39,390 bases of DNA from Ruminococcaceae bacterium UBA1375 (lineage in GTDB: Bacteria > Bacillota > Clostridia > Oscillospirales > Ruminococcaceae), in the NCBI GenBank assembly GCA_002305795.1, contig DBRF01000006.1:88572-127961 (forward strand). The letters are read 5' to 3'. A program made the position numbers and the translations under genes. Under the pieces are notes generated by a model, which saw only the letters and a program-made list of their open reading frames with translations, was not told the origin of the DNA and searched no databases. The number at the start of each line of letters is the position of its first letter. The stretch's first letter is position 1. This document shows, piece by piece, positions 1 to 6,865 of the stretch.

Positions 1-59
1 GGATGATAAACCCGAAAAACACATGGAGCAGATTTCCCCTGGTTTTTGTGGAACTAGGA

Positions 60-317
60 TTTGCGGAAAGGGAAAAGTTCTAACGGTTTCCGGATTGACC
101 CTGCTGGCTGCCTGCGGCAGCTTCGCCGGGCGGGTTCCGGGGCCCGCATCCACCAGCTATGACCACTGGAGCGCTCTGCCACGGACTCTGATAAATGACT
201 CCATATCCTTGCGGGGACGTTGTCCCCCAGAATCCACTGCGTGGGATTCGACCCCACAATACCTTCGGAAAAACGATTTCATCTTATTTTCCTAAAAGGT
301 TTGATCCAAACTTTATG
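60..317 (-). repeat. Mosaic intergenic repeat downstream of thrC
   Basis: No convincing gene is present here. Read on the minus strand, the segment begins with a small hairpin (GTTTG gat CAAAC, followed by CTTTT) just after the thrC stop. It then has a module holding GTGGGGTCGAATCCCAC followed by GCAGTGGATTC, and a GC-rich tail with paired GCC/GGC blocks. The same modules in the same order recur near 9940-10040 and partly near 39120-39300. The first hairpin may act as the thrC terminator. The open frames across it read through palindromes and are probably not genes. Confidence 0.6.
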
Positions 318-1811
318 TTACCCAATCCCCAGCAGCTTCAGCACGGTTTCTTCCATCTCACTCTTTTCAATGGAACCGGTAAACCGCACCGGCTTATTCT
401 TCAGCTCCGCCAACGCTTTGGGCACCGGCAGGCCGGAAATCCGATTCAGCTCGTCGATTTGGGCGTACTCGTCTTCCGGGATGTTATCGGCAATGGCCCC
501 CAGCACGCTGGACGCAAACTTGTAGGGGCTGGCGGTGGAGGCGATCACCGTCTTGGTTTCATCCCCGGTGGCTTCCTTATATTGACGGTACACGTTCACC
601 GCTACGGCAGTGTGGGTGTCGCAGAGGTAGTGGTCCTTGCGGAAGGTGTCCCCGATGGTCTGCTTGGTACCCTCATCGTCGCAGCAGCCTGCCCAGAACA
701 GCTCCTTGATCTGATCCTTTACGTCCTGGCTGACTTCGTACCGGCCGGTTTTGCCCAGCTGGCCGAACCAATCCCGGATGGTGGCGTCGTCCCGGCCGCA
801 GAGGTCGTAGAGCAAACGCTCCAGGTTGGAGGAGATCAAAATGTCCATGGAGGGGGAGGTGGTGGCGTAGAAAGCCCGGTTGCGGTCGTAGACGCCGGTG
901 GTTAAGAAGTCGGTGAGGACGTTGTTGGCGTTGCTGGCGCAGATCAGCTTGTTCACCGGCAGGCCCATCTTCTTGGCGTAGTAGGCCGCCAGGATGTTGC
1001 CGAAGTTGCCGGTGGGCACCACCACGTTGATGGCTTCGCCCAGCTGGATTTCCCCGGCCTTCACCAGTTCGGCGTAGGTGGACAGGTAGTACACCACCTG
1101 GGGCAGCAGCCGTCCCCAGTTGATGGAGTTGGCGCTGGAGAAAATCATGCTGTGCTGGGCCAGCTTTTCCACCACGGCCTGGTCGGTGAAAATCTTCTTC
1201 ACCCCGGTCTGGGCGTCGTCGAAATTGCCCTCAATGGCGCAGACTGCCACGTTGCCCCCTTCCTGGGTGGTCATCTGGCGCTTCTGCATCTGGCTGACCC
1301 CGTCCTGGGGATAGAACACCACCATTTTGGTGCCGGGTACGTCTTTGAAGCCTTCCAAGGCGGCTTTGCCGGTGTCCCCGCTGGTGGCCACCAGGATGAC
1401 GATTTCCTTGCCCGCCGCCGCTTTTTTGGCGGAGGTGGTGAGCAGGTAGGGCAAAATTTGCAGCGCCATATCCTTAAAGGCGCAGGTGGGGCCGTGCCAC
1501 AGCTCCAGCAGGTATTCCCCCGGCTCCACCTTGCTGATCTGGGCGATTTTATCGCTGCCGAACTTCTCCGTGGTATAGGCGTTTTCGGCGCAGTAGGCGA
1601 TTTCTTCCGGGGTAAAGTCGGTGAGGAAAAGGGAGAGGACGTACTTGGCCCGCTCCACATAGCTCATCCCGGTCATGGATTGGATGGTATCCAGGGTGAT
1701 GGACGGCAAAGTTTCCGGCACAAACAGGCCGCCTTCCGCCGAAATGCCCCGGCTGATGGCCTGGGTGCTTTCCACCCGGCACTTGGAGTCTCTGGTACTG
1801 AGATACTGCAT
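318..1811 (-). CDS. thrC: Threonine synthase
   Basis: A PLP enzyme that converts O-phospho-L-homoserine to L-threonine, the last step of threonine synthesis, in the cytoplasm. The 497 residues fit the longer clostridial/proteobacterial form. The PLP lysine is K113 in GPTCAFKDMALQ. The phosphate-binding loops are seen as ATSGDTGKAAL (about residue 142) and PTGNFGNILAAYYAKK (about 266). The N-terminal FVPETLP segment is typical of the family. The ATG at 1811 is preceded by AGGGGGA. A sigma-A promoter lies about 55 bases upstream, and no T-box or long leader is seen between them. The gene stands alone, with no hom or thrB neighbour. Confidence 0.96.
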   Translation of the reverse strand: MQYLSTRDSKCRVESTQAISRGISAEGGLFVPETLPSITLDTIQSMTGMSYVERAKYVLSLFLTDFTPEEIAYCAENAYTTEKFGSDKIAQISKVEPGEYLLELWHGPTCAFKDMALQILPYLLTTSAKKAAAGKEIVILVATSGDTGKAALEGFKDVPGTKMVVFYPQDGVSQMQKRQMTTQEGGNVAVCAIEGNFDDAQTGVKKIFTDQAVVEKLAQHSMIFSSANSINWGRLLPQVVYYLSTYAELVKAGEIQLGEAINVVVPTGNFGNILAAYYAKKMGLPVNKLICASNANNVLTDFLTTGVYDRNRAFYATTSPSMDILISSNLERLLYDLCGRDDATIRDWFGQLGKTGRYEVSQDVKDQIKELFWAGCCDDEGTKQTIGDTFRKDHYLCDTHTAVAVNVYRQYKEATGDETKTVIASTASPYKFASSVLGAIADNIPEDEYAQIDELNRISGLPVPKALAELKNKPVRFTGSIEKSEMEETVLKLLGIG

Positions 1812-1863
1812 GAATCTGGTTCCCCCTGTAATGAATTTGGGATTTTACAAACGAATTCAGTTT

Positions 1864-1892
1864 ATTGTAGCATACTTACCCCTTAAAATCAA
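1864..1892 (-). promoter_or_regulatory. Promoter of thrC
   Basis: Minus strand: TTGATT at 1892-1887, a spacer of 17 bases, then TACAAT at 1869-1864, about 53 bases before the thrC start. Confidence 0.7.
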
Positions 1893-1989
1893 GGGTCACG
1901 GATGAATGGGGATTGGGTCACTTAAAGTTTTTGGTCAGAAACACGCTGAAGGTTTGTTTCGCTTTTCTTCAAAAAGCTGGCGGGTGCAA

Positions 1990-2235
1990 GGTGGAACCCT
2001 GCGAAAGAATCCTTAAAACCATTTCAAGGGTCTTAGGCCGACAGGTACGCCTTTGGCGACCTGTCCAAGTCCGCTCTTTGCGGTCGGTGGGAATGACCGC
2101 AATTTTGCTTCGCAAAAACCGAGCGAACTTGCTGTAATCCTGTAGCCCAGTCGGTGGATGCCGGACCCGGAATCCGCCCGGCGAAGCTGCCTAGGGCAGC
2201 CAGCCAGGTCATCCCGGAACCCGCTGGAACATTTC
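1990..2235. repeat. Mosaic intergenic repeat
   Basis: Between thrC and the zinc-ribbon gene there is no supported gene. The segment contains GACAGGT...ACCTGTC arms, ATTTTGCTTCGCAAAA followed by CCGA and GAACTTG (the same module as near 10105), and a GTCGGTGGAT unit followed by CCGGAATCCGCCCG (also near 28793 and 10210). It is a member of the window's dispersed palindrome-rich repeats. Confidence 0.55.
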
Positions 2236-2253
2236 CCACACCTCCCCACAAAC

Positions 2254-2286
2254 AAAAAATCCGCACAACCAAAAGGCTGCACGGAC
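2254..2286 (-). terminator. Terminator after the zinc-ribbon gene
   Basis: Minus strand: TCCGTGCA pairs with TGTGCGGA (8 pairs, two of them G-U) and is followed by a run of six T. It lies 19 bases past the stop of the zinc-ribbon gene. Confidence 0.7.
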
Positions 2287-2304
2287 TTTTACCGCTTTGT
2301 TTAC

Positions 2305-2589
2305 TTACGCTTCTTCTGCTTCCTTCATCTTGGCAAAGCATTCGCTGCAGTACACCGGGCGGTCCTCCCTGGGCTGGAAGGGCACTTTGGCTTCCTTGCC
2401 GCAGGCGGCGCAGGTGGCGGTGTACATCTGGCGGGGAGCGCGGGCGCCGTTTTTCCGAGCCTGGCGGCACTCTTTGCAGCGCTGGGGCTCGTTTTCAAAG
2501 CCCTTTTCCGCATAAAATTCCTGTTCTCCGGCAGTGAATACAAATTCCTTGCCGCATTCTTTGCACACTAATGTTTTGTCCTCAAACAT
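2305..2589 (-). CDS. Small zinc-ribbon protein (zf-trcl type)
   Basis: A 94-residue protein with two paired-cysteine knuckles. The first is CKECGKEF near the N-terminus, followed by CKEC around residue 40. The second is CAACGKEAKVPF with CSEC near the C-terminus. This is the layout of the short 'probable zinc-ribbon' proteins common in clostridia, whose role is unknown; nucleic-acid binding or metal handling are guesses. A longer frame extends upstream to 2682, but the ATG at 2589 is chosen because AGAGAGGTTAG precedes it and the family starts with a MFEDKTLxCKxCGxEF-like segment. It lies 120 bases downstream of the sigma factor gene on the same strand. Confidence 0.85.
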   Translation of the reverse strand: MFEDKTLVCKECGKEFVFTAGEQEFYAEKGFENEPQRCKECRQARKNGARAPRQMYTATCAACGKEAKVPFQPREDRPVYCSECFAKMKEAEEA

Positions 2590-2711
2590 GCTTCTAACCT
2601 CTCTTGGTGTTTTGCCTTGGCGGACCTTCCGCCGGGGTGGGATGGATGGAGAACCCTGCCGGAACCGGCACGGCTGTGACAACTATGGGTTTCACCCGCT
2701 TCACCGTGATC

Positions 2712-3287
2712 TCAAGTGTCCACAAATACCGTTTTCAGTTTCCTCCGTATCCGCACCAGCGCATTGCTCACCGACTTTTCGCCTACGTTCAGCCGCTTGG
2801 CGATCTGCCGGTAATCGTCCCCGTCCAAATAGCAGTGAAACACCTTGGACTCAAAGGGGGAAAGACTTTGACGAATTTGTTCCAAACAGAGGTGATACTG
2901 TTCCTTGTCGATGAGCATCTGATCCGGCTGGGGGAGGCCGGCTTGGGGCTCCTCCTCCGGGCGCATCTGCTCTAAGGAAACAGAACTTGCATTCAAATGT
3001 GATTTTTTGGTACTGAGTTTAACCTGATAGTTTCGTAAGGCGTTGTCAATGCAGCGGTTGGCGTAGGTGGAAAACTTCACCTTCCGGCTGGAATCAAAGT
3101 GGCGCACCGCCTGGTACAGGGCCAGATAGGCTTCCTGGCCGCCGTCCTCCCAATGTTCCTTGGGGAGCATCCGGCTGACCTTGGCGTCGATGGCCTTCTG
3201 GTACCGGCCGAACAGCCGCCCCAAAGCCTCGGCGTCCGTCTTGGCGCGGACCGCCAGGTTTTCCTCCTTTTCGTTGGATGGTTTCAT
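2712..3287 (-). CDS. SigH-like sigma-70 family RNA polymerase sigma factor
   Basis: A 191-residue sigma factor. Region 2 is seen in WEDGGQEAYLALYQAVRHFD and KFSTYANRCIDNALRNY. Region 4, a helix-turn-helix, is seen in LSPFESKVFHCYLDGDDYRQIAKRLNV...NALVRIRRKLK. This pattern, and the length, match the sporulation sigma factor SigH and its clostridial relatives better than ECF factors. The ATG at 3287 is chosen because GAGGCGAGGT precedes it; an upstream in-frame ATG at 3305 lacks a ribosome-binding site. Whether the organism sporulates cannot be told from the window. No anti-sigma gene is adjacent. Confidence 0.85.
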   Translation of the reverse strand: MKPSNEKEENLAVRAKTDAEALGRLFGRYQKAIDAKVSRMLPKEHWEDGGQEAYLALYQAVRHFDSSRKVKFSTYANRCIDNALRNYQVKLSTKKSHLNASSVSLEQMRPEEEPQAGLPQPDQMLIDKEQYHLCLEQIRQSLSPFESKVFHCYLDGDDYRQIAKRLNVGEKSVSNALVRIRRKLKTVFVDT

Positions 3288-3455
3288 ACCTCGCCTCGCT
3301 TCCATCAACAACAAAACTATTATACGGGAGAAGCAACAAAAAGTCAATCATTTTCGGGGTCATTTTTTCCTTTTTGGACAAACCACTGAAAAATTGATTT
3401 TCTTTTGCACAAACTGCACAGTTCCATAACTTTTTTTGATGTAAGTTGTACGAAC

Positions 3456-4235
3456 CTATGCTTTTTTCTGCTTGTTTATGACTGAATTTGGCGGAACCAC
3501 GGCCCGCCGCCAAACCCGCCGCCGCCCCTCCGGCCGTCCTTGGAGCAGCCCCAAGGCACCGTATACTCCAGCCAAAGATGTTCCGTCCTTCTGGGGCAGT
3601 CCCATGGACTTGGCCAAATCTTGGGCGGTAAACTCCTCCGGCAGGGAGTCCGGGAGAAGCTGGGCGTAGTCCTCCGGGGTGTCCAGCCAGAGGATTTCCC
3701 CGGCGGACAGGGGGAGGTTGTCCAGCTTGGTGGCGTGGATTTTCTTGTCCTTGCCCCGGCCGTCCAGCAGCCGGAGCTGCCGTTGGGTGAGGGTGACGGC
3801 GGCAATCCGCAGGTTGGGGTGGCACAGGAGTTTCCGCAGCCCGTAAAGCTGGGGCAGCACCCCGTTGACCCCGCAGCGGCGGCTTCGCTTCCCGGTGCCG
3901 GCCTGCTCCCCGGTGTCCGGGTCCAGCCACAAAATCTGGGCCTGCACCACCACCGGATACACCACCGTCACCGGGTATTCCGGCAAAAAGGCTTCCAATT
4001 TCGGCAGCAGGGTGTAGAGGTTTTTGGACTGGATTTCCAGCACCCCGTCTTCTCCTAACCCGTCCGCCACAAAGCCGCCGATTTTCTGCTCGTGGCAGGT
4101 TTCCCGGGGGAGGAAGTAGTATTTCAGCGCCCGGTGGGTGGTTTTTTCCCCCAGTCCCCCCACTCCGGGGGTGGCGTGCTCTTCCGCCCAGCGGCAGGCC
4201 TGGGCAAACCGCTCCTGGTCCACCGGGACAATCAT
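3456..4235 (-). CDS. Uncharacterised protein coupled to a HAD phosphatase
   Basis: A 259-residue cytoplasmic protein without signal or membrane segment. I do not recognise a named function. It has a conserved-looking N-terminal half: HRALKYYF, then HEQKIGGFVADG, then VLEIQSKNLYTLLPKLEAFL, then YPVTVVYPVVV and WLDPDTGE. The spacing of D (VADG) and E-x-Q (LEIQS) after an upstream E resembles a PD-(D/E)XK nuclease core, but this is a weak resemblance only. The C-terminal half contains a TLTQRQLRLLDG segment and a Leu/Pro-rich region; the last 40 residues are Arg/Gly-rich. The start codon at 4235 overlaps the stop of the upstream HAD gene as ATGA, so translation is probably coupled. The open frame continues upstream of this start but is antisense-like noise inside the HAD gene. 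Confidence 0.75.
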   Translation of the reverse strand: MIVPVDQERFAQACRWAEEHATPGVGGLGEKTTHRALKYYFLPRETCHEQKIGGFVADGLGEDGVLEIQSKNLYTLLPKLEAFLPEYPVTVVYPVVVQAQILWLDPDTGEQAGTGKRSRRCGVNGVLPQLYGLRKLLCHPNLRIAAVTLTQRQLRLLDGRGKDKKIHATKLDNLPLSAGEILWLDTPEDYAQLLPDSLPEEFTAQDLAKSMGLPQKDGTSLAGVYGALGLLQGRPEGRRRVWRRAVVPPNSVINKQKKA

Positions 4236-4873
4236 GACAGCAGAAACTCCTCCAATTCTTCCACGTCGTCCGCCAAAAATACATGGGGGTATTCCCTGAG
4301 CTCCCCGTAGCCCCCGAAGCCGTAGGTCACCCCGATGAAGTCCACCTGGTTCTGCTGGGCTCCCACCGCATCCATGGAGCGGTCCCCCACCATGACGCAG
4401 TCGGAGCAGCCCAAAAGAGCCCTGGCCCGGGCAATGAGCTGGGGCTTGTTTAAAATCCGGCCTTCCAATTCGGTGCCCACCACCACATCGAACAGGTGGG
4501 CAATCTGGAAGTAGTCCAAAATCCGCTTGACAAACACCGCCGGCTTGCTGGAGGCAATGGCCAGCAGCATCCCTTCTTCCTTGAAGTGTTCCAGGCACTC
4601 CCGGATGCCAGGGTAGAGGGCGTTTTCGTAGATGCCGGTGTCCCGGTACCGCTGGCGGTACTGCTCCACCGCAAAAGCGGCCTGCTCCTCATCCATGCCG
4701 TAAAACTGCTGGAAGGAGTCCATGAGGTTGGGACCGATGAAGCAGCGCAGGCTGCTGCGGTCCTCCACCGGGATGCCGCATTGTTGCAGGGCGTACTCCA
4801 CGCACCGGGTAATCCCCTCGTAGGAGTCGGTGAGGGTGCCGTCCAGGTCGAATAAAATGGCTTCGTAACGCAT
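4232..4873 (-). CDS. HAD-superfamily phosphatase (phosphoglycolate phosphatase-like)
   Basis: A 213-residue HAD hydrolase. Motif I is FDLDGTLTDS at residues 8-17, with the nucleophile D9 and acid/base D11. Motif II is the serine in AIASSKP. Motif III/IV is GDRSMDAVGAQQN. The helical cap between motifs I and II contains YEGITRCVEYAL and LMDSFQQFYG, as in the Gph/PpaX group (subclass I, C1 cap). The substrate could be phosphoglycolate, pyrophosphate or another small phosphoester and cannot be fixed here. The ATG at 4873 is preceded by AGAAGGTG at good spacing; the longer frame to 4951 lacks one. It is followed by the coupled uncharacterised gene (ATGA overlap). Confidence 0.9.
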   Translation of the reverse strand: MRYEAILFDLDGTLTDSYEGITRCVEYALQQCGIPVEDRSSLRCFIGPNLMDSFQQFYGMDEEQAAFAVEQYRQRYRDTGIYENALYPGIRECLEHFKEEGMLLAIASSKPAVFVKRILDYFQIAHLFDVVVGTELEGRILNKPQLIARARALLGCSDCVMVGDRSMDAVGAQQNQVDFIGVTYGFGGYGELREYPHVFLADDVEELEEFLLS

Positions 4874-5143
4874 AAAAACACCTTCTGTGATTTGGCAGGA
4901 ATGGTTGCCGTTGTTATAATTGTGATAAGATGCAATTTTATTTGTGTCCACCTGCTGTTGTTTTGCAATGGTGGGGGATGGACAGAACCGATGGGCCGAT
5001 TTGTCAGCCTAGAAAACGGTAGCGGTTAGCTCCTCATCCGTTTTGTTTTATGCCACGTTTTGGCGTGAGATAGACGAAAGGGGGGAGTCGATTCTTTATG
5101 TTGTCTTGGAAACTGCTTCCTCTCTTGGAAAGGGGGGAGCAGT

Positions 5144-5239
5144 ATGAACTACGTCACCTGGCCCGACCTGTTTGTGTTTCTTACATTAACAGTAACTGCC
5201 GTGGGCGTGTTTTACAATATTTGGACAAAAAAGAAGTAA
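5144..5239 (+). CDS. Small hydrophobic peptide, putative type I toxin (holin-like)
   Basis: A 31-residue peptide starting MNYVTWPDLF, with one membrane-spanning stretch (about residues 8-27) and ending FYNIWTKKK. A short polar start, a single helix and a Lys-rich tail are the pattern of the 'putative holin-like toxin' peptides of Firmicutes, related in design to TxpA/BsrG-type toxins. The ATG at 5144 is preceded by AAAGGGGGGAG at ideal spacing. A hairpin and T-run follow at 5294-5324. A perfect consensus antisense promoter lies downstream, and its transcript would end at a hairpin placed on the toxin's stop codon. A second ATG with the same AAAGGGGGGAG lies at 5098 in another frame and may be a leader. 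Toxicity is inferred. Confidence 0.72.
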   Translation: MNYVTWPDLFVFLTLTVTAVGVFYNIWTKKK

Positions 5240-5315
5240 CCGCTCATTTTAGCCACCAGAGCGATTACTTCGAACAGTAATCCGAAAGGGACTAACCGTT
5301 GCCGGTTCTGTCCTT
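5226..5315 (-). ncRNA. Antisense RNA, putative type I antitoxin
   Basis: Predicted RNA of about 90 bases from the promoter at 5350-5322. It runs against the 3' part of the toxin mRNA. Its terminator is the hairpin formed by 5270-5259 and 5245-5234 (12 positions, one C/A mismatch that is G-U in one strand), followed by a run of six U templated by the A-rich lysine codons of the toxin. The 3' overlapping arrangement is that of TxpA/RatA-type pairs. Confidence 0.68.
5234..5270. terminator. Stem-loop at the toxin stop codon, terminator of the antisense RNA
   Basis: AAGTAACCGCTC at 5234-5245 and GAGCGATTACTT at 5259-5270 form a nearly perfect 12-bp stem. On the minus strand it is followed by CTTC-TTTTTT. 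It includes the toxin's TAA codon. Confidence 0.75.
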
Positions 5316-5324
5316 CTTTTTATT
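5294..5324 (+). terminator. Terminator of the toxin mRNA
   Basis: AACCG / CGGTT stem with a 4-base loop, followed by a T-rich tract (5311-5324). The stem is short, so strength is uncertain. Confidence 0.5.
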
Positions 5325-5350
5325 ATACCGATTTTCTCTTCCGGTGTCAA
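5322..5350 (-). promoter_or_regulatory. Consensus promoter of the antisense RNA
   Basis: Minus strand: TTGACA at 5350-5345, exactly 17 bases, then TATAAT at 5327-5322. Both hexamers are perfect. There is no coding sequence downstream of it until the antisense terminator, so an RNA product is the simplest reading. Confidence 0.85.
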
Positions 5351-5383
5351 GGTGAGAAACCCTTCTTTTCCAAGGCAGGAGGT

Positions 5384-6316
5384 TCAAAACATCTTAAATT
5401 TCGCCAGGATCACCGCCACAATGGCGGTGGCGATGATGCTCAGCACCGTGGGGAACCAGATGCTGGCAATGCCGGGCAGCCCCTCCACGTTCATGCCGTA
5501 AAAGGAGTAGATCATGGTGGGGATGGCCATGAGCACGGTAATGGAAGTGAGCAGCTTCATCACGTTGTTTAGGTTGTTGCTGGTCACTGAGCCGAAGGCT
5601 TCCATGGTGCTGGTCAAAATGTTGGAGTAGATGGAGCTCATCTCAATGGCCTGCTTGACCTCGATGATTACGTCCTCCAGCAGCTCCTCGTCCTCCTCGT
5701 ACATCTTAATCACCCGGCCCCGGAGGATTTTTTCCAGGGTGATCTCGTTGGCTTTTAAGGAAGTGGAAAAGTACACCAAAGACTTTTGCAGACCCAGCAG
5801 CTGGATCAGCTCGCTGTTTTTCATGCTCTTTTTCAGGTTGACCTGCAAGTCCGAGGAAGATTTGTCGATCTGCTTCAGGTACCACAAATACTGGGCCGCC
5901 GCCCTTAGCAGGATGGACAGCAGAAACCGGGTTTTCAGCTGGGTGTCGGTGTTTTTCAGATAGCCGGAGCTGAGCTCGTTGATTAAGGGGTTTTCCCGGA
6001 TGCAGACGGTGATTAAGGCGTTGTCGGTGGTGATGATGCCCATAGGCATGGTTTCGTACACCACCGTGGCTTTGTCGTCGTCCTTGGTCTTTAAGGGGAT
6101 GTCCACAATCACCAGAGTCTGGTCGTCCTCTTTTTCCACCCGGGAAGTTTCCTCTTCGTCCAGGGCGGACTTGACGAAGTCCTCTTCCAGGCCCAGGTCG
6201 TCGGTGAGGTAATCCAGCTCCGCCGGGGTGGGGTCGATGACGCTGACCCAGCAGCCGCTGGTGAATTGGTCGATGGGCTTTACTCTGCCCTTTTCGGAAT
6301 AGTAAAAATCAATCAT
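5384..6316 (-). CDS. CorA-family divalent cation (Mg) transporter
   Basis: A 310-residue membrane protein of the CorA (2-TM-GxN) family, which forms pentameric channels for Mg or related ions. It has a long acidic, helical cytoplasmic domain, the signature YGMN at 273-276 at the end of the first membrane helix (LLTSITVLMAIPTMIYSFYG), and a second membrane helix ending in the basic KFKMF tail. In place of the usual E-rich loop after YGMN it has VEGLPGIAS, so the exact ion cannot be called. The ATG at 6316 is preceded by GGAAGGAGG; the upstream ATG at 6334 lies inside the palindrome that contains this ribosome-binding site. The leader is unusually long and carries a small ORF. Confidence 0.93.
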   Translation of the reverse strand: MIDFYYSEKGRVKPIDQFTSGCWVSVIDPTPAELDYLTDDLGLEEDFVKSALDEEETSRVEKEDDQTLVIVDIPLKTKDDDKATVVYETMPMGIITTDNALITVCIRENPLINELSSGYLKNTDTQLKTRFLLSILLRAAAQYLWYLKQIDKSSSDLQVNLKKSMKNSELIQLLGLQKSLVYFSTSLKANEITLEKILRGRVIKMYEEDEELLEDVIIEVKQAIEMSSIYSNILTSTMEAFGSVTSNNLNNVMKLLTSITVLMAIPTMIYSFYGMNVEGLPGIASIWFPTVLSIIATAIVAVILAKFKMF

Positions 6317-6325
6317 AGACTGCCT

Positions 6326-6341
6326 CCTTCCCATGGGAAGG
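6326..6341 (-). promoter_or_regulatory. Palindrome that can hide the corA ribosome-binding site
   Basis: CCTTCCCATGGGAAGG is a perfect 16-base palindrome. Its 3' arm in the mRNA carries the first part of the GGAAGGAGG Shine-Dalgarno sequence. The inner TCCCATGG can also pair with CCATGGGA transcribed from 6398-6391, inside the upstream small ORF, so two exclusive structures are possible. Regulation is inferred. Confidence 0.45.
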
Positions 6342-6352
6342 GACAGCCGTTT

Positions 6353-6439
6353 TTACCGCAAAGAGGCAAAAGCAGCCACGGCCCCATGGCTCCCATGGAG
6401 TGATAACTCATTACTTCGGCCGCAAGGGTCGGGACTCAT
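6353..6439 (-). CDS. Possible 28-codon leader peptide of corA
   Basis: An ATG at 6439 is preceded on the minus strand by AAGGAGGAAGCAAA, a better ribosome-binding site than many real genes in the window. The frame runs 28 codons (starting MSPDPCGRSN) and stops 36 bases before corA. The peptide has no recognised domain. Its codons overlap the CCATGGGA segment able to pair with the corA ribosome-binding-site palindrome, so its translation could influence corA. It could also be chance; there is no homology evidence. Confidence 0.4.
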   Translation of the reverse strand: MSPDPCGRSNELSLHGSHGAVAAFASLR

Positions 6440-6540
6440 TTTGCTTCCTCCTTGTTCCATCAATTTGACAATCGAAAAAAGCCGGTTTACGGATTTCGTA
6501 TACCATTCAAAAATCCGCTGGTTTTCGCCCTCAGGCGAAA

Positions 6541-6601
6541 TGCCGCCCTTCCTTTTTGGGCGGCAAAGCGGGAACCGTAATGACTGCTTTTCGCAGTCAT
6601 T
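6541..6601. repeat. Double-hairpin repeat (third copy of the 14.7/15.1 kb family)
   Basis: The first hairpin is TGCCGCCC / GGGCGGCA. It is joined by GCGGGAACCGT to a second hairpin, AATGACTGC tttt CGCAGTCATT-like arms at 6579-6601. The same layout, including GGGAACCGTAATGA, is found at 14700-14758 and 15070-15128 with different bases but conserved pairing in both stems. Its outer end forms the -10 box of the corA promoter on the minus strand. The rest of 6440-6829 shows no gene. Confidence 0.6.
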
Positions 6602-6627
6602 ATACCATAGTAGGTTTTAAATTGCAA
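6599..6627 (-). promoter_or_regulatory. Promoter of corA
   Basis: Minus strand: TTGCAA at 6627-6622, 17 bases, then TATAAT at 6604-6599 with a TGG extension just upstream. It gives a leader of nearly 280 bases for corA. The -10 overlaps the end of the hairpin repeat. Confidence 0.65.
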
Positions 6628-6829
6628 CTGCCGGACCGGGGGTTTCAGTGGCCTTGCCGTTTCTTTTCCTACTTCATACATTTCTTACAAAGGAAGGCTG
6701 CGCCGCCCCAAGCCAGCGGGTTTGGCAGTCAAGTACAGGACGGCTTTGTTGATTTTCCTCAAATCTTTCGCCGCCCAACCCCCATTTCCCGTTACCCGAA
6801 CCAAGAGTGATTTTCCCGAAAAATAATCC

Positions 6830-6858
6830 TTGCATTTTCCCATGCTCTGTGGTATGAT
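6830..6858 (+). promoter_or_regulatory. Promoter of rplS operon
   Basis: TTGCAT at 6830-6835, 17 bases, then TATGAT at 6853-6858 with a TGG extended -10. Transcription would start near 6865, about 130 bases before rplS. Confidence 0.65.
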
Positions 6859-6865
6859 GTACAGG

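Noticed and set aside
249..265. Possible tRNA gene because of the T-arm-like GGGTCGAATCCC
   Set aside because: No acceptor, D or anticodon arm can be folded around it, and it recurs inside non-coding repeats.
23..295. Open frames at the start of the window
   Set aside because: They run through palindromic repeat modules that recur elsewhere in other frames; no ribosome-binding site.
1812..1863. T-box or riboswitch before thrC
   Set aside because: The leader is only about 50 bases and has no T-box sequence or terminator.
5098..5280. 60-codon frame as the main product of the toxin locus
   Set aside because: It lacks a membrane segment or known pattern and overlaps the 31-codon frame, which matches the small-toxin design; kept as a possible leader only.
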